A DNA stretch of 63,374 bases from Elusimicrobiales bacterium (GTDB taxonomy: Bacteria > Elusimicrobiota > Elusimicrobia > Elusimicrobiales > UBA9959). The notes beneath the pieces are model-generated. The model was not told the origin of the DNA. It worked only from the letters and a program-made list of their open reading frames with translations, and made no database searches. Of the stretch, positions 52,003 to 60,593 are shown piece by piece; the stretch's first letter is position 1, and the number at the start of each line of letters is the position of its first letter. The position numbers were made by a program, and so were the translations under genes. The stretch spans positions 1 to 63,374 of the forward strand of contig JAQTOU010000010.1 of the NCBI GenBank assembly GCA_028713125.1, written 5' to 3'.

Positions 52003-52551
52003 CTACCTCAATATCATCAGTTTTCCGGTCTTGGTCTGGCTGGCGCTTTTGACCGTAAAGAAATATACCCCGCTTACGACATTTTCACCGCGGGAATTTT
52101 TCACGTCCCACTCCATAAAATCCCCGGAATCGGATTTATCCAGCGTCCGGACCAGTTCGCCGCTGAGCGTATAGATGCGCACGCGCGCGGCGCGCGTAAG
52201 GTCCGTGAAGGTTATCCGGACATGCCCCTCGGAAGGCTTGAAAGGGACCGGGTAGCAGTGAGCCGCGCCCAGGTCGGCCTTGGCCGTTTCATACACCACC
52301 ACCTGGGCCGAGCCCGAATCGAGGCTGAAAATACCGCCGCTGAGCTGCTGGCCCGTAAAAACCGGGCCGCCCATATTGAAGCCCAGGAGCGACAGCGCGG
52401 CGCCGGAAGCCGGGAAGCCGCCGGAAAGAGCGGCGAGCACCGGCACGCTGTACGGGCCGCCGCTCATAGCGCCGCCGGCGGGAGGAGCGCAATATAAAGC
52501 CAGCAGGCAGCCTGCGGCAAAAGAAGTAAAGTATTTTTTTATTTCGGTCAT
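52003..52551 (-). CDS. small exported protein with C-terminal FlgD-like/type IX sorting-type domain
   Basis: A 182-residue protein with a signal peptide (about 1-28), a short Gly/Ser-rich central part and a C-terminal Ig-like sorting domain (about 95-182): CYPVPFKPSEGHVRITF, ARVRIYTLSGELVRTL, GENVVSGVYFFTV and a Lys-rich final strand. Almost the whole mature protein is the sorting domain, so it may be a minimal cargo or anchor. It starts 4 nt after the PorV-HEAT gene, repeating the cargo/PorV pairing seen at 16678-21038. Confidence 0.8.
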   Translation of the reverse strand: MTEIKKYFTSFAAGCLLALYCAPPAGGAMSGGPYSVPVLAALSGGFPASGAALSLLGFNMGGPVFTGQQLSGGIFSLDSGSAQVVVYETAKADLGAAHCYPVPFKPSEGHVRITFTDLTRAARVRIYTLSGELVRTLDKSDSGDFMEWDVKNSRGENVVSGVYFFTVKSASQTKTGKLMILR

Positions 52552-52555
52552 AATT

Positions 52556-53995
52556 TTATTCCTGCGGCCCCGGGGCCAGTCTGCCCAGGGCTTCCATGAT
52601 GGAGCTTTTCACGCTGTCCGACTCTTCTTTTTTCAGGGCGTTCTGCAGTATGGCGGCCGCCCCGGCCCCGCCGCGGCTGCCGAGCGCCAGCGCGGCCTGC
52701 CGCCGCACCTCCTCGTTCTCGTCGTCCAGGGCGCCGGCGAGCGCGGCGAGGGAACCGGCGTCCTTAAGCAGCGAGAACCCGCGCACCGCGGCCAGTTTCC
52801 ACGCGATCTTCCCGGAGGAAAGCAGGGCGGAAAAATGTTCCGCCGCTATAGGCCTGCCCATGCCGGCCAGGACTCCCGCCGCGGCGAAAGAATCTTCGGG
52901 GCTGTCGCCGTACAGCAGTTCCAGCTGCCGCTTGAAAGCGGCGTCCGATCCGGCGGCCTGCTCCTTCATAGCCGGGGCGGCCCGGGGCGCCGGGGCAGCC
53001 CGCGGCGCGGGCGCGGCCCGGGGCCAGGGGACGGCGGCGGCGCGGGCAGGGTCGAACTTCCAGGCGAGGCCGAATTTGTGGACATTCCCCAGGTCGTAAG
53101 AAACGCCGTAGGAATAATCCAGCCTTATATCGCGGCCGCCGCGGCGCGGCAGGCCCAGGCCAAGCCCGAAGGTAAGGCCGTTAGAGACGTCCCCGAAAGA
53201 GCTGTAGCCGGCCCTCAGGGATAAAGCGCCGTAAATAGTGTTTTCGACCCCGGCCGACAGGTAGCGGGGCCCGTCCTCCGGATAATTCACGTCCAGGGAA
53301 AACAGCGCGCCGACGGCGCCGCCCGGAGAGCGGAGAGCGTACGAAACGCCAGACTTGAACTTCAGCGGCGGCCTGGCCCCGCTGCGGATAAAAGCCAGCC
53401 GGCTCGCGGCAAGGTTCTCTACGCCCAGCCCGAACCGCAGGTTCCTGATACTGGTAAGAAAGAGCAGCCCGGCGTCAAAGCCGTAGCCGGAAGACCGGCG
53501 GGTATCCAGCCCCTCGGAAATATACTTTACCGCCGCCCCGTACCGCAGAAAAGGGACCAGGTCAGAACCGGTCTCCAGGCGGCTGCCGTACCCGGCGTAA
53601 GCGGCCAGGTCGTAGGCGGACACCGACCCGGTCCTGTTATCCGCGCCGTCGTAAGAGTCGAAGGCCCTGACGCTGAGGTAGTTAGCGCCGAAGCCGAAAG
53701 CCCCTTTCCCGGCGGGGAAGCCGGCGGACAGCCATTGCTGGGAAATACCGGAGAGATAATTATTGTAGGAGTAGGAAACTTCGCCGGCCTCAAGCAGGCT
53801 AAGACCGGCCGGATTATAAAAGACGGCGTTCGCATTGTCGGTCGCCGCGGTAAACGCGCCGCCCAGGGAGGTTTCGCGGGCGCCTACCGGGATCTTGAGG
53901 AAATTTGCCGCGCTGGTCCCGGGCCCGGAGGCAAAAACCGTCCCCGCCGCTGTCAGGCACAGCAGCAAAAGAACCGGAAATCGGGCAGCCTTCAT
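52556..53995 (-). CDS. PorV-like outer-membrane barrel fused to HEAT repeats
   Basis: A 479-residue protein with a signal peptide (about 1-22) and a PorV/PorQ-type barrel (about 25-320): SAANFLKIPVGARETSLGGA, AVFYNPAGLSLLEAGEVSYS and FGLGLGLPRRG. A low-complexity Ala-Pro-Arg linker (about 325-345) leads to a C-terminal domain (about 350-475) of HEAT-like helical pairs (LAALAGALDDENEEVRRQAA and similar). The HEAT region would lie in the periplasm and could bind partners. A promoter-like TTTAATAT lies upstream near 54040-54052. Confidence 0.83.
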   Translation of the reverse strand: MKAARFPVLLLLCLTAAGTVFASGPGTSAANFLKIPVGARETSLGGAFTAATDNANAVFYNPAGLSLLEAGEVSYSYNNYLSGISQQWLSAGFPAGKGAFGFGANYLSVRAFDSYDGADNRTGSVSAYDLAAYAGYGSRLETGSDLVPFLRYGAAVKYISEGLDTRRSSGYGFDAGLLFLTSIRNLRFGLGVENLAASRLAFIRSGARPPLKFKSGVSYALRSPGGAVGALFSLDVNYPEDGPRYLSAGVENTIYGALSLRAGYSSFGDVSNGLTFGLGLGLPRRGGRDIRLDYSYGVSYDLGNVHKFGLAWKFDPARAAAVPWPRAAPAPRAAPAPRAAPAMKEQAAGSDAAFKRQLELLYGDSPEDSFAAAGVLAGMGRPIAAEHFSALLSSGKIAWKLAAVRGFSLLKDAGSLAALAGALDDENEEVRRQAALALGSRGGAGAAAILQNALKKEESDSVKSSIMEALGRLAPGPQE

Positions 53996-54239
53996 AGAGT
54001 TTCTTTACCAACAACGGCTTCCAACACTTATAAACAGCGTTATTAGATATTAAAGCAGGTAAGGATTTCTATTTTGTTTCAAAAAAGCGAAAAAGGAGGG
54101 CTGGAAGCCCTTTCGGGACGAAGCTCGCCTCCGGCGCGTGAACCGGACTGGAGTTAGAGGGCGGAAGATAAAGGCCCGATATAGATCACGGGGTCGCGGC
54201 CGGGAGGGTTTGCCGTCCTCCAGTTTCGCCGCCGGGCGC
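53996..54239 (-). promoter_or_regulatory. intergenic region upstream of the PorV-HEAT operon
   Basis: AT-rich minus-strand promoter-like sequence occupies about 54010-54080. Beyond the terminator at 54081-54110, a GC-rich part (54111-54239) with GCCTCCGGCG and GACTGGAG/CTCCAGT inverted repeats remains unexplained. No ORF is convincing. Confidence 0.4.
54081..54110 (-). terminator. terminator of the carbamoyltransferase-YhcH operon
   Basis: On the minus strand the stem GGGCT-TCC-AGCCC (54110-54098) is followed by TCCTTTTTCGCTTTTTT. It is 130 nt beyond the yhcH-like stop. Confidence 0.75.
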
Positions 54240-54698
54240 CTAAACCCCGACCTTAACCACTATCTTGGTTACCCCGCCCGCCCCGCCCGCCGCTAGCCTG
54301 GGGGCGTGGGCGTCCCCGGGATAAAGCACTGCGAGCTGGCCCGCCCCGAGGCGCAGAGGCGTCCACGCGCCCGCCGGCACCGCGCCGAAGCAGACGTCCT
54401 TTTCCGCGTCGTAAACTTCCGCTATCGCCATCTTCTCCAGCGGCGCCCAGCCGATGATCTCGGCGCCGGCGGCCAGGAACTGCAAGTCTATATATTTCCT
54501 GTGGGCCTCGAATTTTGGCTCCGCCGGAGAGATCGTCTTATAGCGCTGCACCATGGCGTACACTCGTTCCCCGTCTATTTCATATTTCCCGTCCGGCAGG
54601 TCTTTAATATCCCCCCGGCGCAGGAATTCGATGGCTTTTTTAAAAGCGGCCCCGGCGGGAACCCTGCTATCCGCGTTTTCCAGGTCGGCAAGGATCAT
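54240..54698 (-). CDS. YhcH/YjgK/YiaL family protein (DUF386)
   Basis: A 152-residue cupin-like protein. Family blocks are KYEIDGERVYAMVQRY, FEAHRKYIDLQFL, the metal-site-like LYPGDAHAPRL and a final KIVVKV. Relatives are linked to sugar-acid or sialic-acid catabolism and biofilm traits; the exact reaction is unsettled. Last gene of the six-gene operon, starting 2 nt after the SxtJ stop. Confidence 0.88.
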   Translation of the reverse strand: MILADLENADSRVPAGAAFKKAIEFLRRGDIKDLPDGKYEIDGERVYAMVQRYKTISPAEPKFEAHRKYIDLQFLAAGAEIIGWAPLEKMAIAEVYDAEKDVCFGAVPAGAWTPLRLGAGQLAVLYPGDAHAPRLAAGGAGGVTKIVVKVGV

Positions 54699-54700
54699 AT

Positions 54701-55078
54701 TTACCAGGGCTCCTCAAGATCGGCTGCAGCAAAAAGATGTTTCTTTTCCTCGAAATACGACCGGGCGGCCGGGTCGGCTTTTGCATTGAAGCCGCCGGCA
54801 TGGAACAGCCGGAAAAAGAAAGCCAGCGGCGTGAGAAGAAGGAAGTAGACCGCGCCCAGAAGGAGTTTCGTGTTTATGGCCCCCAGGACTTCGGAGAAGC
54901 CGAGCCACAGCGCGGCCAGGCGCGAGGCCGCCTTCCCGGAGATCAGCGGCAGGGCCAAAAGGGCCAGCGCCAGACCGGCGAAGGCCGGCTTGCGGAAAAG
55001 CAGGAAACAGACCAGCGAGGCCGCGCCCAGCACGGCCAGGGTCTCGAAGTCTTTCCTGCTCTGGGTTTTTTTCGCCAT
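54701..55078 (-). CDS. SxtJ-family small membrane protein
   Basis: A 125-residue protein from ATG 55078 (MAKKTQSRKDFE); a TTG at 55099 is less likely. It has two or three hydrophobic segments (about residues 14-50 and 62-84) and a C-terminal FRLFHAGGF block. SxtJ proteins accompany NodU/TobZ-type carbamoyltransferases and a DUF5989 protein, exactly as here. Its role is unknown, possibly membrane recruitment of the carbamoyltransferase. Confidence 0.82.
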   Translation of the reverse strand: MAKKTQSRKDFETLAVLGAASLVCFLLFRKPAFAGLALALLALPLISGKAASRLAALWLGFSEVLGAINTKLLLGAVYFLLLTPLAFFFRLFHAGGFNAKADPAARSYFEEKKHLFAAADLEEPW

Positions 55079-55079
55079 A

Positions 55080-55232
55080 TCAGAAGAAAGTGTAGACAAA
55101 AGGCGCCACGGCCGTGCCCGAAGTCAGCACCAGGAGCGCCCCGACCACGAGCAATACCAAGATGACCGGCAGCAGCCACCATTTTTTGCGCGCGCGCAGG
55201 AACTTCCACAGGTCTTTTATCATTTCCATCAT
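55080..55232 (-). CDS. DUF5989 small single-pass membrane protein
   Basis: A 50-residue protein, MMEMIKDLWKFLRARKKWWL followed by one transmembrane helix and LTSGTAVAPFVYTFF. This matches the DUF5989 pattern. Its first ATG overlaps the carbamoyltransferase stop (ATGA at 55229-55232) and its stop is one nt before the SxtJ start, so all three are translationally coupled. Such short genes are often missed by annotation. The second ATG (55229) is an equally possible start. Confidence 0.88.
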   Translation of the reverse strand: MMEMIKDLWKFLRARKKWWLLPVILVLLVVGALLVLTSGTAVAPFVYTFF

Positions 55233-57088
55233 ATTTTTTTCCCCGCGGCGGGCTGCGCCTTCTTGTCGAAAAGCAAATTACCTATCACGAGGTGATCCAT
55301 CTCCGTGCGCATGAAGCAGAGATAAGCGTCCTCCGGGGTGCTGACGATCGGCTCGCCGCGCACGTTGAAGCTGGTGTTTACTATCAGGCCGCAGCCGGTG
55401 CGCTTCTTGAAAGCGCTTATCAGCTTATGATACCTGGGGTTGGCGTCGGCGTGCACGGTCTGCACCCTGGCAGAATAATCAAGGTGCGTTACGGCGGGAA
55501 TGTCGGAGCGCTGAAAATAAAGCTTGTCCAGCGGCTGGCGCGAGGCGTAATCTTCCGGCAGCGGCTTGCGCCTGTCCGGTCTCACGTGGTCCGTCAGCAG
55601 CATATATGGCGAGGCGAAGCCTCGACAGAAATATTCCGCGGCGTCCTCGGCGAGGACGGACGGGGCGAAAGGCCTGAAGCTCTCCCTATTCTTTATCTTC
55701 AGGTTCAGCTTCTTCTGCATCTCCGGGCTGCGCGCGTCGCCGAGTATGCTGCGGTTGCCGAGCGCCCGCGGCCCCCACTCTTCGCGGCCCTGGTGCCAGC
55801 CGACCACGGCGCCGCCTTCCAGCAGCTCGGCGGTTTTATCGCAAAGCTCTTCGTCCGTCAGCCTTTCGAAGACCGCGCCGCGGGCGGCCGCCATCACGAG
55901 CGCGTCCGCCTCGGGATATTCCGCGCCCAGCAGGGCCCCGCGCATCCGGTCTTTCCCGCCTCCGGCGCGCGGCCCGCCGAAATAGATATGGTGGGCCGCG
56001 AGCGCCGCGCCAAGGGCCCCCCCGGCGTCGCCGGCGGCCGGCTGTATCCACACATCGTCGAAAATATTCTCCCGCAGGAGCCTGCCGTTGGCGACGCAGT
56101 TAAGCGCCACGCCGCCGGCCAGGCACAGGTTTCTAGAGCCGGTAAGCCTCTTTGCCTCGCGGGCCAGCCTGAGGACGACCTCTTCGGTCACTTCCTGTAT
56201 AGCCAGCGCCATGTCGCAGTAGTCCTGGTTAAGCGCCGCCTCGGGAACGCGCGCGGGCAGGCCGAAAAGCTCCGTCCATTTCGCGTCGTTGACCATCCGC
56301 AGGCCGACGGCGTAATCGAAATAGTCCTGGTTCAGGCGCAGGGACCCGTCTGGTTTGACGTCGACGAGCGCGGAATATATTTTTTCTTTTATCTTCTTAA
56401 CCCCGATGGAACCGGAATTGCCGTAAGGGGCCAGGCCCATCAGCTTGTATTCCCCGGAGTTGACCCTGAAGCCGGTATAATAAGTGAAAGCCGAATAAAG
56501 CAGCCCCAGAGAATGAGGGAAACGCTGCTCGCGAAGGACCTCGATGTCCTTGCCGCGGCCATGGCCTACCAAGCCGGTAGCCCATTCACCCACGCCGTCC
56601 ACGGTCAGGATCGCCGCTTCCTCGAAAGGAGAGGGATAAAAAGCGCTGGCGGCGTGCGAAAGATGATGCTCGGGGAAAAGGAGCTTCACGCCCGGCGCGC
56701 CCGGAAGACCGAGCTCCGAGAGCTTATCCCTGAGCAGCTTCTTCAATAGCAATTTTTCTTTTATCCAGACCGGCATGGCCGCGGCGAACTGGCGCACGCC
56801 TCTCGGGGCGAGGGCGTATTGGGTTTCCAGCAGGCGCTCGAACTTCAGCAGGGGCTTCTCATAATAAACCACGGCATCCAGGTCTTCCAGGGAAAGCGGT
56901 TTCCCCGCCGGCAGGCGGAGGCCGCCCTGCCCGAGGCAGGCGAGCACGGAATTGCCGGGAAAAGACGGGTCATGCTTTACCCGCGTGAAACGCTCCTCGT
57001 GCATACCGAACACGATCTCCCCGTCGACGGCCAGCGCCGCGGCGGAATCGTGGTAAAAAGCGGAGATACCGAGGATTATTCTTGGCAT
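55229..57088 (-). CDS. carbamoyltransferase (NodU/TobZ family)
   Basis: A 619-residue two-domain cytoplasmic enzyme that activates carbamoyl phosphate to carbamoyl-AMP and transfers the carbamoyl group to a hydroxyl of a sugar or natural product. The Kae1-like domain starts ILGISAFYHDSAAAL and has HHLSHAASAFYPSPF (metal-binding His) and ILTVDGVGEWAT. CLAGGVALNCVANGRLL is the nucleotide-binding block. A YrdC-like C-terminal part (about 400-610) has GPRALGNRSILGD and NTSFNVRGEPIV. It overlaps the nucleotidyltransferase stop by 1 nt. The substrate may be a surface sugar. Confidence 0.92.
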   Translation of the reverse strand: MPRIILGISAFYHDSAAALAVDGEIVFGMHEERFTRVKHDPSFPGNSVLACLGQGGLRLPAGKPLSLEDLDAVVYYEKPLLKFERLLETQYALAPRGVRQFAAAMPVWIKEKLLLKKLLRDKLSELGLPGAPGVKLLFPEHHLSHAASAFYPSPFEEAAILTVDGVGEWATGLVGHGRGKDIEVLREQRFPHSLGLLYSAFTYYTGFRVNSGEYKLMGLAPYGNSGSIGVKKIKEKIYSALVDVKPDGSLRLNQDYFDYAVGLRMVNDAKWTELFGLPARVPEAALNQDYCDMALAIQEVTEEVVLRLAREAKRLTGSRNLCLAGGVALNCVANGRLLRENIFDDVWIQPAAGDAGGALGAALAAHHIYFGGPRAGGGKDRMRGALLGAEYPEADALVMAAARGAVFERLTDEELCDKTAELLEGGAVVGWHQGREEWGPRALGNRSILGDARSPEMQKKLNLKIKNRESFRPFAPSVLAEDAAEYFCRGFASPYMLLTDHVRPDRRKPLPEDYASRQPLDKLYFQRSDIPAVTHLDYSARVQTVHADANPRYHKLISAFKKRTGCGLIVNTSFNVRGEPIVSTPEDAYLCFMRTEMDHLVIGNLLFDKKAQPAAGKKI

Positions 57089-57786
57089 TATTTTGCGGCG
57101 GCGCGCAGGCGGACGGCCTCAAGCCGTTCCAGGTCGCCTATATCGCACCAGAACCGGGACTTGTCTTCAAAACCCTTTATCTTCGCACCGGCCGCGGCCA
57201 GCCGCAGATAGACGCCGGTGATGGAGAAGACTCCGTCCTCGGTAATTTTGGGTAATATCTCCGGCGATATCACCTGTATCCCGCTGAAAGCGAAAGGGTT
57301 CAGGCCGGAAGCGGCCGCTTCGCCTTCCCTGCCCTTCAAAGTCATCCCGGCGTCGAAGAGCAGCCGCCTCTTCGAGAGCCTGTCGCGCACGGCCAGGGTG
57401 GCCAGGGCCCCGGAGGCCGTATGCGCCGCGTAAAGCCCAGAGAGGTCCATCTCGGAATAGACGTCGGAGTTATAGGCGAAGAAAGGTTTTCCGTCGCTGA
57501 AGAAAGCCGCCGCTTTTTTCAGGCCGCCCCCGGTCTCGAGCGGCAGATACTCCTCGCGGGAAAGCTCTATTTTATACCCGAAATTTCTTTCCCGCAGGAA
57601 AGCCTCTATCTTCTCGTGGAAACCGTGGGTATTAACAATAAATTCTTTTACCCCCGCCGCGGCCAGGCGGCGCAGCACAAGCTCCAGCATCGGGACGCCG
57701 TTTATATCCACCAGGGCCTTTGGGAGCGTGTCGGTCAGCGGGCGCAGGCGCGTGCCGAGGCCCGCGGCGAAGACCATAGCCTTCAC
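57088..57786 (-). CDS. sugar-1-phosphate nucleotidyltransferase (MurU-like)
   Basis: A 232-residue protein starting at GTG 57786, which overlaps the upstream stop as GTGA; a longer frame to 57903 would run through that gene. It has the NTP-transferase fold: MVFAAGLGTRLRPLTDTLPKA, YNSDVYSEMDL (metal Asp) and FWCDIGDLERLEAV. In AmgK/MurU pathways this enzyme makes UDP-MurNAc from MurNAc-1-phosphate during cell-wall recycling. Coupling to an AmgK-like kinase gene supports that role, but other sugar phosphates are possible. Confidence 0.87.
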   Translation of the reverse strand: MKAMVFAAGLGTRLRPLTDTLPKALVDINGVPMLELVLRRLAAAGVKEFIVNTHGFHEKIEAFLRERNFGYKIELSREEYLPLETGGGLKKAAAFFSDGKPFFAYNSDVYSEMDLSGLYAAHTASGALATLAVRDRLSKRRLLFDAGMTLKGREGEAAASGLNPFAFSGIQVISPEILPKITEDGVFSITGVYLRLAAAGAKIKGFEDKSRFWCDIGDLERLEAVRLRAAAK

Positions 57787-59243
57787 TTCGCCACCCCGCC
57801 TATTTCCCTGTGGGCCAGTTCCACCCGCGCTCCGTATTTCTGCTTCACCCGCGCGGCAAGGGCCTCGGCGCAATACACCGAACGGTGGCGCCCGCCGGTG
57901 CACCCGAAATTCACCATCAGCGAGGTGAAGTTGCGGGACAGGTAGTTTTCCACGCTCATGTCGGTTATTGAAAAAACGTTCTCGAGGAACTTCGCCACCT
58001 CCGGCTCCTTCTGCAGGAAGTCTATCACCGGCTTGTCCCTGCCGGTAAGCTGCATGTACTGCTCGTAGCGGCCAGGGTTCGGGAGCGCCCGGCAGTCGAA
58101 GACGAAGCCGCCGCCGTGCCCCTTATCGTCCAGCGGCAGGCCGTTCTTGAAAGAGAAGCTGGTTATCCGCACGGTAAGCCCAAGCGTGGTCTTGCCGAAC
58201 TGGCGCAGGTAGGAAGAGGCCGCGATGCGCTTGAAGCAGGCCATGAGCTCCGGGACCTTCACCTCCAGCTCGGAGTTCCTGAGCAGCCATTCTATATTCT
58301 TCACGGCGTAAGGCACGCTGTTCAGGAAATGTGTCTTGCCCTCGTAGAAGCCGCGCAGGCCGTAGGCGCCCATAGCCTGCATTATGCGGACATAAACGAA
58401 GGCGTGATAATGCCGCATGAAGGTTCTTTTGTCCAGCCCGGAGGCGGACAGGTAATGAGCGCGCAGCTCCGAGCGCAGCTCCGGCGGCAGGTCCGCTTTG
58501 GCGTCGTAAAGCAGGGAGGCCAGGTCATACTGGGGGGCGCCTTTCCGGCCGCCCTGGTAATCGATGAACCAGGGCTCCCCGCCGCGCAGCATTATATTCC
58601 TGGACTGGAAATCCCTGTACAGGAACCCCTCGGAAGGCGCCTCCAGCAGGAAGTCCGTGAAGCGGACGAAATCGTCCTCCAGCTTCTGTTCGTTGAACGG
58701 TATTTTGGCGAGCTTCAGGAAATAATACTTGAAATAATTCAGGTCCCACATTATGGACTGGCGGTCGAAGCTCGCGCGCGGATAGCAGAACTTCAGGTCC
58801 AGTCCCCGGCCGGCCTGGGCCTGGAAGCGCGGCAGGTATTCCAGAACTTTTTTATAAACCGCAGTCACCTGCGGCGGGATCTCGCTTCCTTTGCGCTCGG
58901 AGAGCAGGTATTCGAAGAGAGTGGTTCCGCCCAGGTCCTCCTCTAGATAAATGCCCTGGTTTTCGTCGGCCGCGTAAATTTCCGGCACCGGCAGCTTTTC
59001 CGCGCGGAAATGGCGGGAGAATTCCAGGAAGGCCCTGTTCTCCAGTTTGTCCGGACCGAAAACTCCTATCACCGAACGGGTCCGGTCCCCGAGCCGGAAA
59101 AGCCGGCGCGCCGAGCCGTCCGCCTTAAGAGGCTCGAAAGAAGTCGGCTCGAAACTGAAAGTTTTTTTATAAAGCGCCCTCAGCGGCGCCTCCGGAGCGT
59201 TCTTCGGTTCCGCGGCCTCTTTCTCTTTGTTTTTAAGCGGCAT
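57783..59243 (-). CDS. AmgK-like sugar kinase fused to a RapZ C-terminal domain
   Basis: A 486-residue fusion. The N-terminal aminoglycoside-phosphotransferase-fold domain (about 25-340) has FLYRDFQSRNIML (catalytic Asp/Asn loop) and WFIDYQGGRKG (metal DxG-like). The C-terminal domain (about 355-475) matches RapZ_C: FVFDCRALPNPGRY, LTGRDKPVIDFL and VNFGCTGGRHRSVYCAE. AmgK phosphorylates MurNAc or GlcNAc at C1. The RapZ C-domain binds glucosamine-6-phosphate and RNA in Enterobacteria. The joined form may couple sugar-phosphate sensing to kinase activity (inference). First gene of the six-gene operon. Confidence 0.88.
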   Translation of the reverse strand: MPLKNKEKEAAEPKNAPEAPLRALYKKTFSFEPTSFEPLKADGSARRLFRLGDRTRSVIGVFGPDKLENRAFLEFSRHFRAEKLPVPEIYAADENQGIYLEEDLGGTTLFEYLLSERKGSEIPPQVTAVYKKVLEYLPRFQAQAGRGLDLKFCYPRASFDRQSIMWDLNYFKYYFLKLAKIPFNEQKLEDDFVRFTDFLLEAPSEGFLYRDFQSRNIMLRGGEPWFIDYQGGRKGAPQYDLASLLYDAKADLPPELRSELRAHYLSASGLDKRTFMRHYHAFVYVRIMQAMGAYGLRGFYEGKTHFLNSVPYAVKNIEWLLRNSELEVKVPELMACFKRIAASSYLRQFGKTTLGLTVRITSFSFKNGLPLDDKGHGGGFVFDCRALPNPGRYEQYMQLTGRDKPVIDFLQKEPEVAKFLENVFSITDMSVENYLSRNFTSLMVNFGCTGGRHRSVYCAEALAARVKQKYGARVELAHREIGGVAK

Positions 59244-59296
59244 AGGTTCCCTTTATGTTCTCCCCGGTCCTATTCTAGGAATTCCGGACCGGCGCG

Positions 59297-59317
59297 TAAA
59301 CCCGGGCGCCCGGGCGG
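59297..59317 (-). terminator. possible weak terminator after the serine hydrolase gene
   Basis: On the minus strand the palindrome CCCGGGCGCCCGGG (59314-59301) is followed by TTTACG. The short U-run makes it uncertain. Confidence 0.35.
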
Positions 59318-59321
59318 CTGG

Positions 59322-60587
59322 TTATTTTTTTTGCGCTTCCTGCCCGCCGCTTTCGCCCAGGGCGTTCAGTGCCGACTGCAGCAGCCCGAAGAATTCGCTT
59401 TCGGCGAGGCCGTCTTTTTCATTGTTCCAGGAGGCGGAAAGACAGAGCCATTCCGATCTTTTGTTTTTAAGCAGCCAGGTCATGGAAAGCACCCCCGGCT
59501 CGGAACCGCCCTTGTAGCCCGCGTAGACCAGTTTTTCGCGCGGTATGTCCAGGCCCGGGTTCAGAGCGAGTATTTCCCGCGCTTTTCCGGCTTCCTTCCC
59601 GGTAAAATAACCCATGAGGCGGCAAAGGTCGGCCGGCGAGGCGAACCACTCTATCTTATCCACTCCGAAAGGGCTCCGCTTTACTTTATCCAGGTCCAGG
59701 GGGACCTTTTCAAGCGAAGAAAGAAAATCATATTTCTCCGCGGCCGGCAGGTTCATATATTCAAGCGAAGCCTCCGTATCGGCCCTCAGCTTGAAAAGCT
59801 CGGAGGTCTTCAGGAAGGGCTTGAGCCGCTCCGGGTCGGAATGCCCCAGCGCCGCCAGGTCCGCCTCTATGGTCCGCCTGCCCAGCGCCGAGATCAGCGC
59901 GTCCGAAGCAGTATTGTCGCTCTCGGAGATCATAAGGGCGGCCAGCGTATGCACGGTAAACGGTGAGCCGTCCGGCCAGTCGCGCAGGCGCCCGGTGGGC
60001 AGGGACTTATCCTTCGCTTTAAGCCTGAAGACTTTTTCCCAGGAAAGACCTTCTTTGATCAGCGTCCCCAGGACGTACAGCTTGAAAGCCGAGCCCACGG
60101 CGAAATACGCGTCCTCGTTCAGGGCTTCCAGGTTTTCCGGCTTTTCCCCCAGGCGCCTGACCAGCAGGCCGGTCCTGCCGGGCAGGGCCGCCAGCCGCTC
60201 CCGGACGTCTTTCAGGGAGGTATCTTTCTTGTAAGCCGGGCTGAAAAAAATTCCGTTTATCTTTCCGCTCCCGGCGTCCAGGGAAATAGCCAGCGGGATA
60301 CGGTAACCCCTCTCCGTATCAAGGAAGAAGTGCCCGGAGCCGGCCGAAGAACTTGCGAAGACGGTCTGTAAAACGGCGCCGTTCTCCTTATAGATCCCGG
60401 CCAGAACTTCCGAAAGCTTCTCAAGGGAAATATGCCGGAAGAGACTTTTATCGAAGGGCTCAGCCACCCCGGCAGGCTTTTCGGCTATAAGCGCCGCGAC
60501 CTCCCCCGCCGCAGTTTCAAGTCCAGCCCCGGCCGCGGCAGGGAGAGCGCAAAATATTAATATAAAAAAACCGGATAATACCCTCAT
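59322..60587 (-). CDS. exported beta-lactamase-like serine hydrolase
   Basis: A 421-residue protein from ATG 60587 (MRVLSGFFILIFCALPAAAG, signal peptide); an upstream ATG 60602 overlaps the promoter. The N-terminal region (about 25-130) is a Cpl-7/ORF12-like domain of unknown role. The class A-type core has SAFK (Ser166, Lys169), SESDNTASD (SDN) and YKGGSEPG, where KGG stands in for KTG. It could be a penicillin-binding/beta-lactamase relative acting on peptidoglycan. True beta-lactamase activity cannot be inferred. The transcript looks leaderless. Confidence 0.83.
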   Translation of the reverse strand: MRVLSGFFILIFCALPAAAGAGLETAAGEVAALIAEKPAGVAEPFDKSLFRHISLEKLSEVLAGIYKENGAVLQTVFASSSAGSGHFFLDTERGYRIPLAISLDAGSGKINGIFFSPAYKKDTSLKDVRERLAALPGRTGLLVRRLGEKPENLEALNEDAYFAVGSAFKLYVLGTLIKEGLSWEKVFRLKAKDKSLPTGRLRDWPDGSPFTVHTLAALMISESDNTASDALISALGRRTIEADLAALGHSDPERLKPFLKTSELFKLRADTEASLEYMNLPAAEKYDFLSSLEKVPLDLDKVKRSPFGVDKIEWFASPADLCRLMGYFTGKEAGKAREILALNPGLDIPREKLVYAGYKGGSEPGVLSMTWLLKNKRSEWLCLSASWNNEKDGLAESEFFGLLQSALNALGESGGQEAQKK

Positions 60588-60593
60588 TGCAAA

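Noticed and set aside
54085-54180. c-di-GMP (GEMM) riboswitch-like sequence, GGGACGAAGCTCGCC
   Set aside because: Only one half resembles the consensus; the GGCAAACC half is absent and no plus-strand gene follows, while a terminator on the other strand explains the hairpin.
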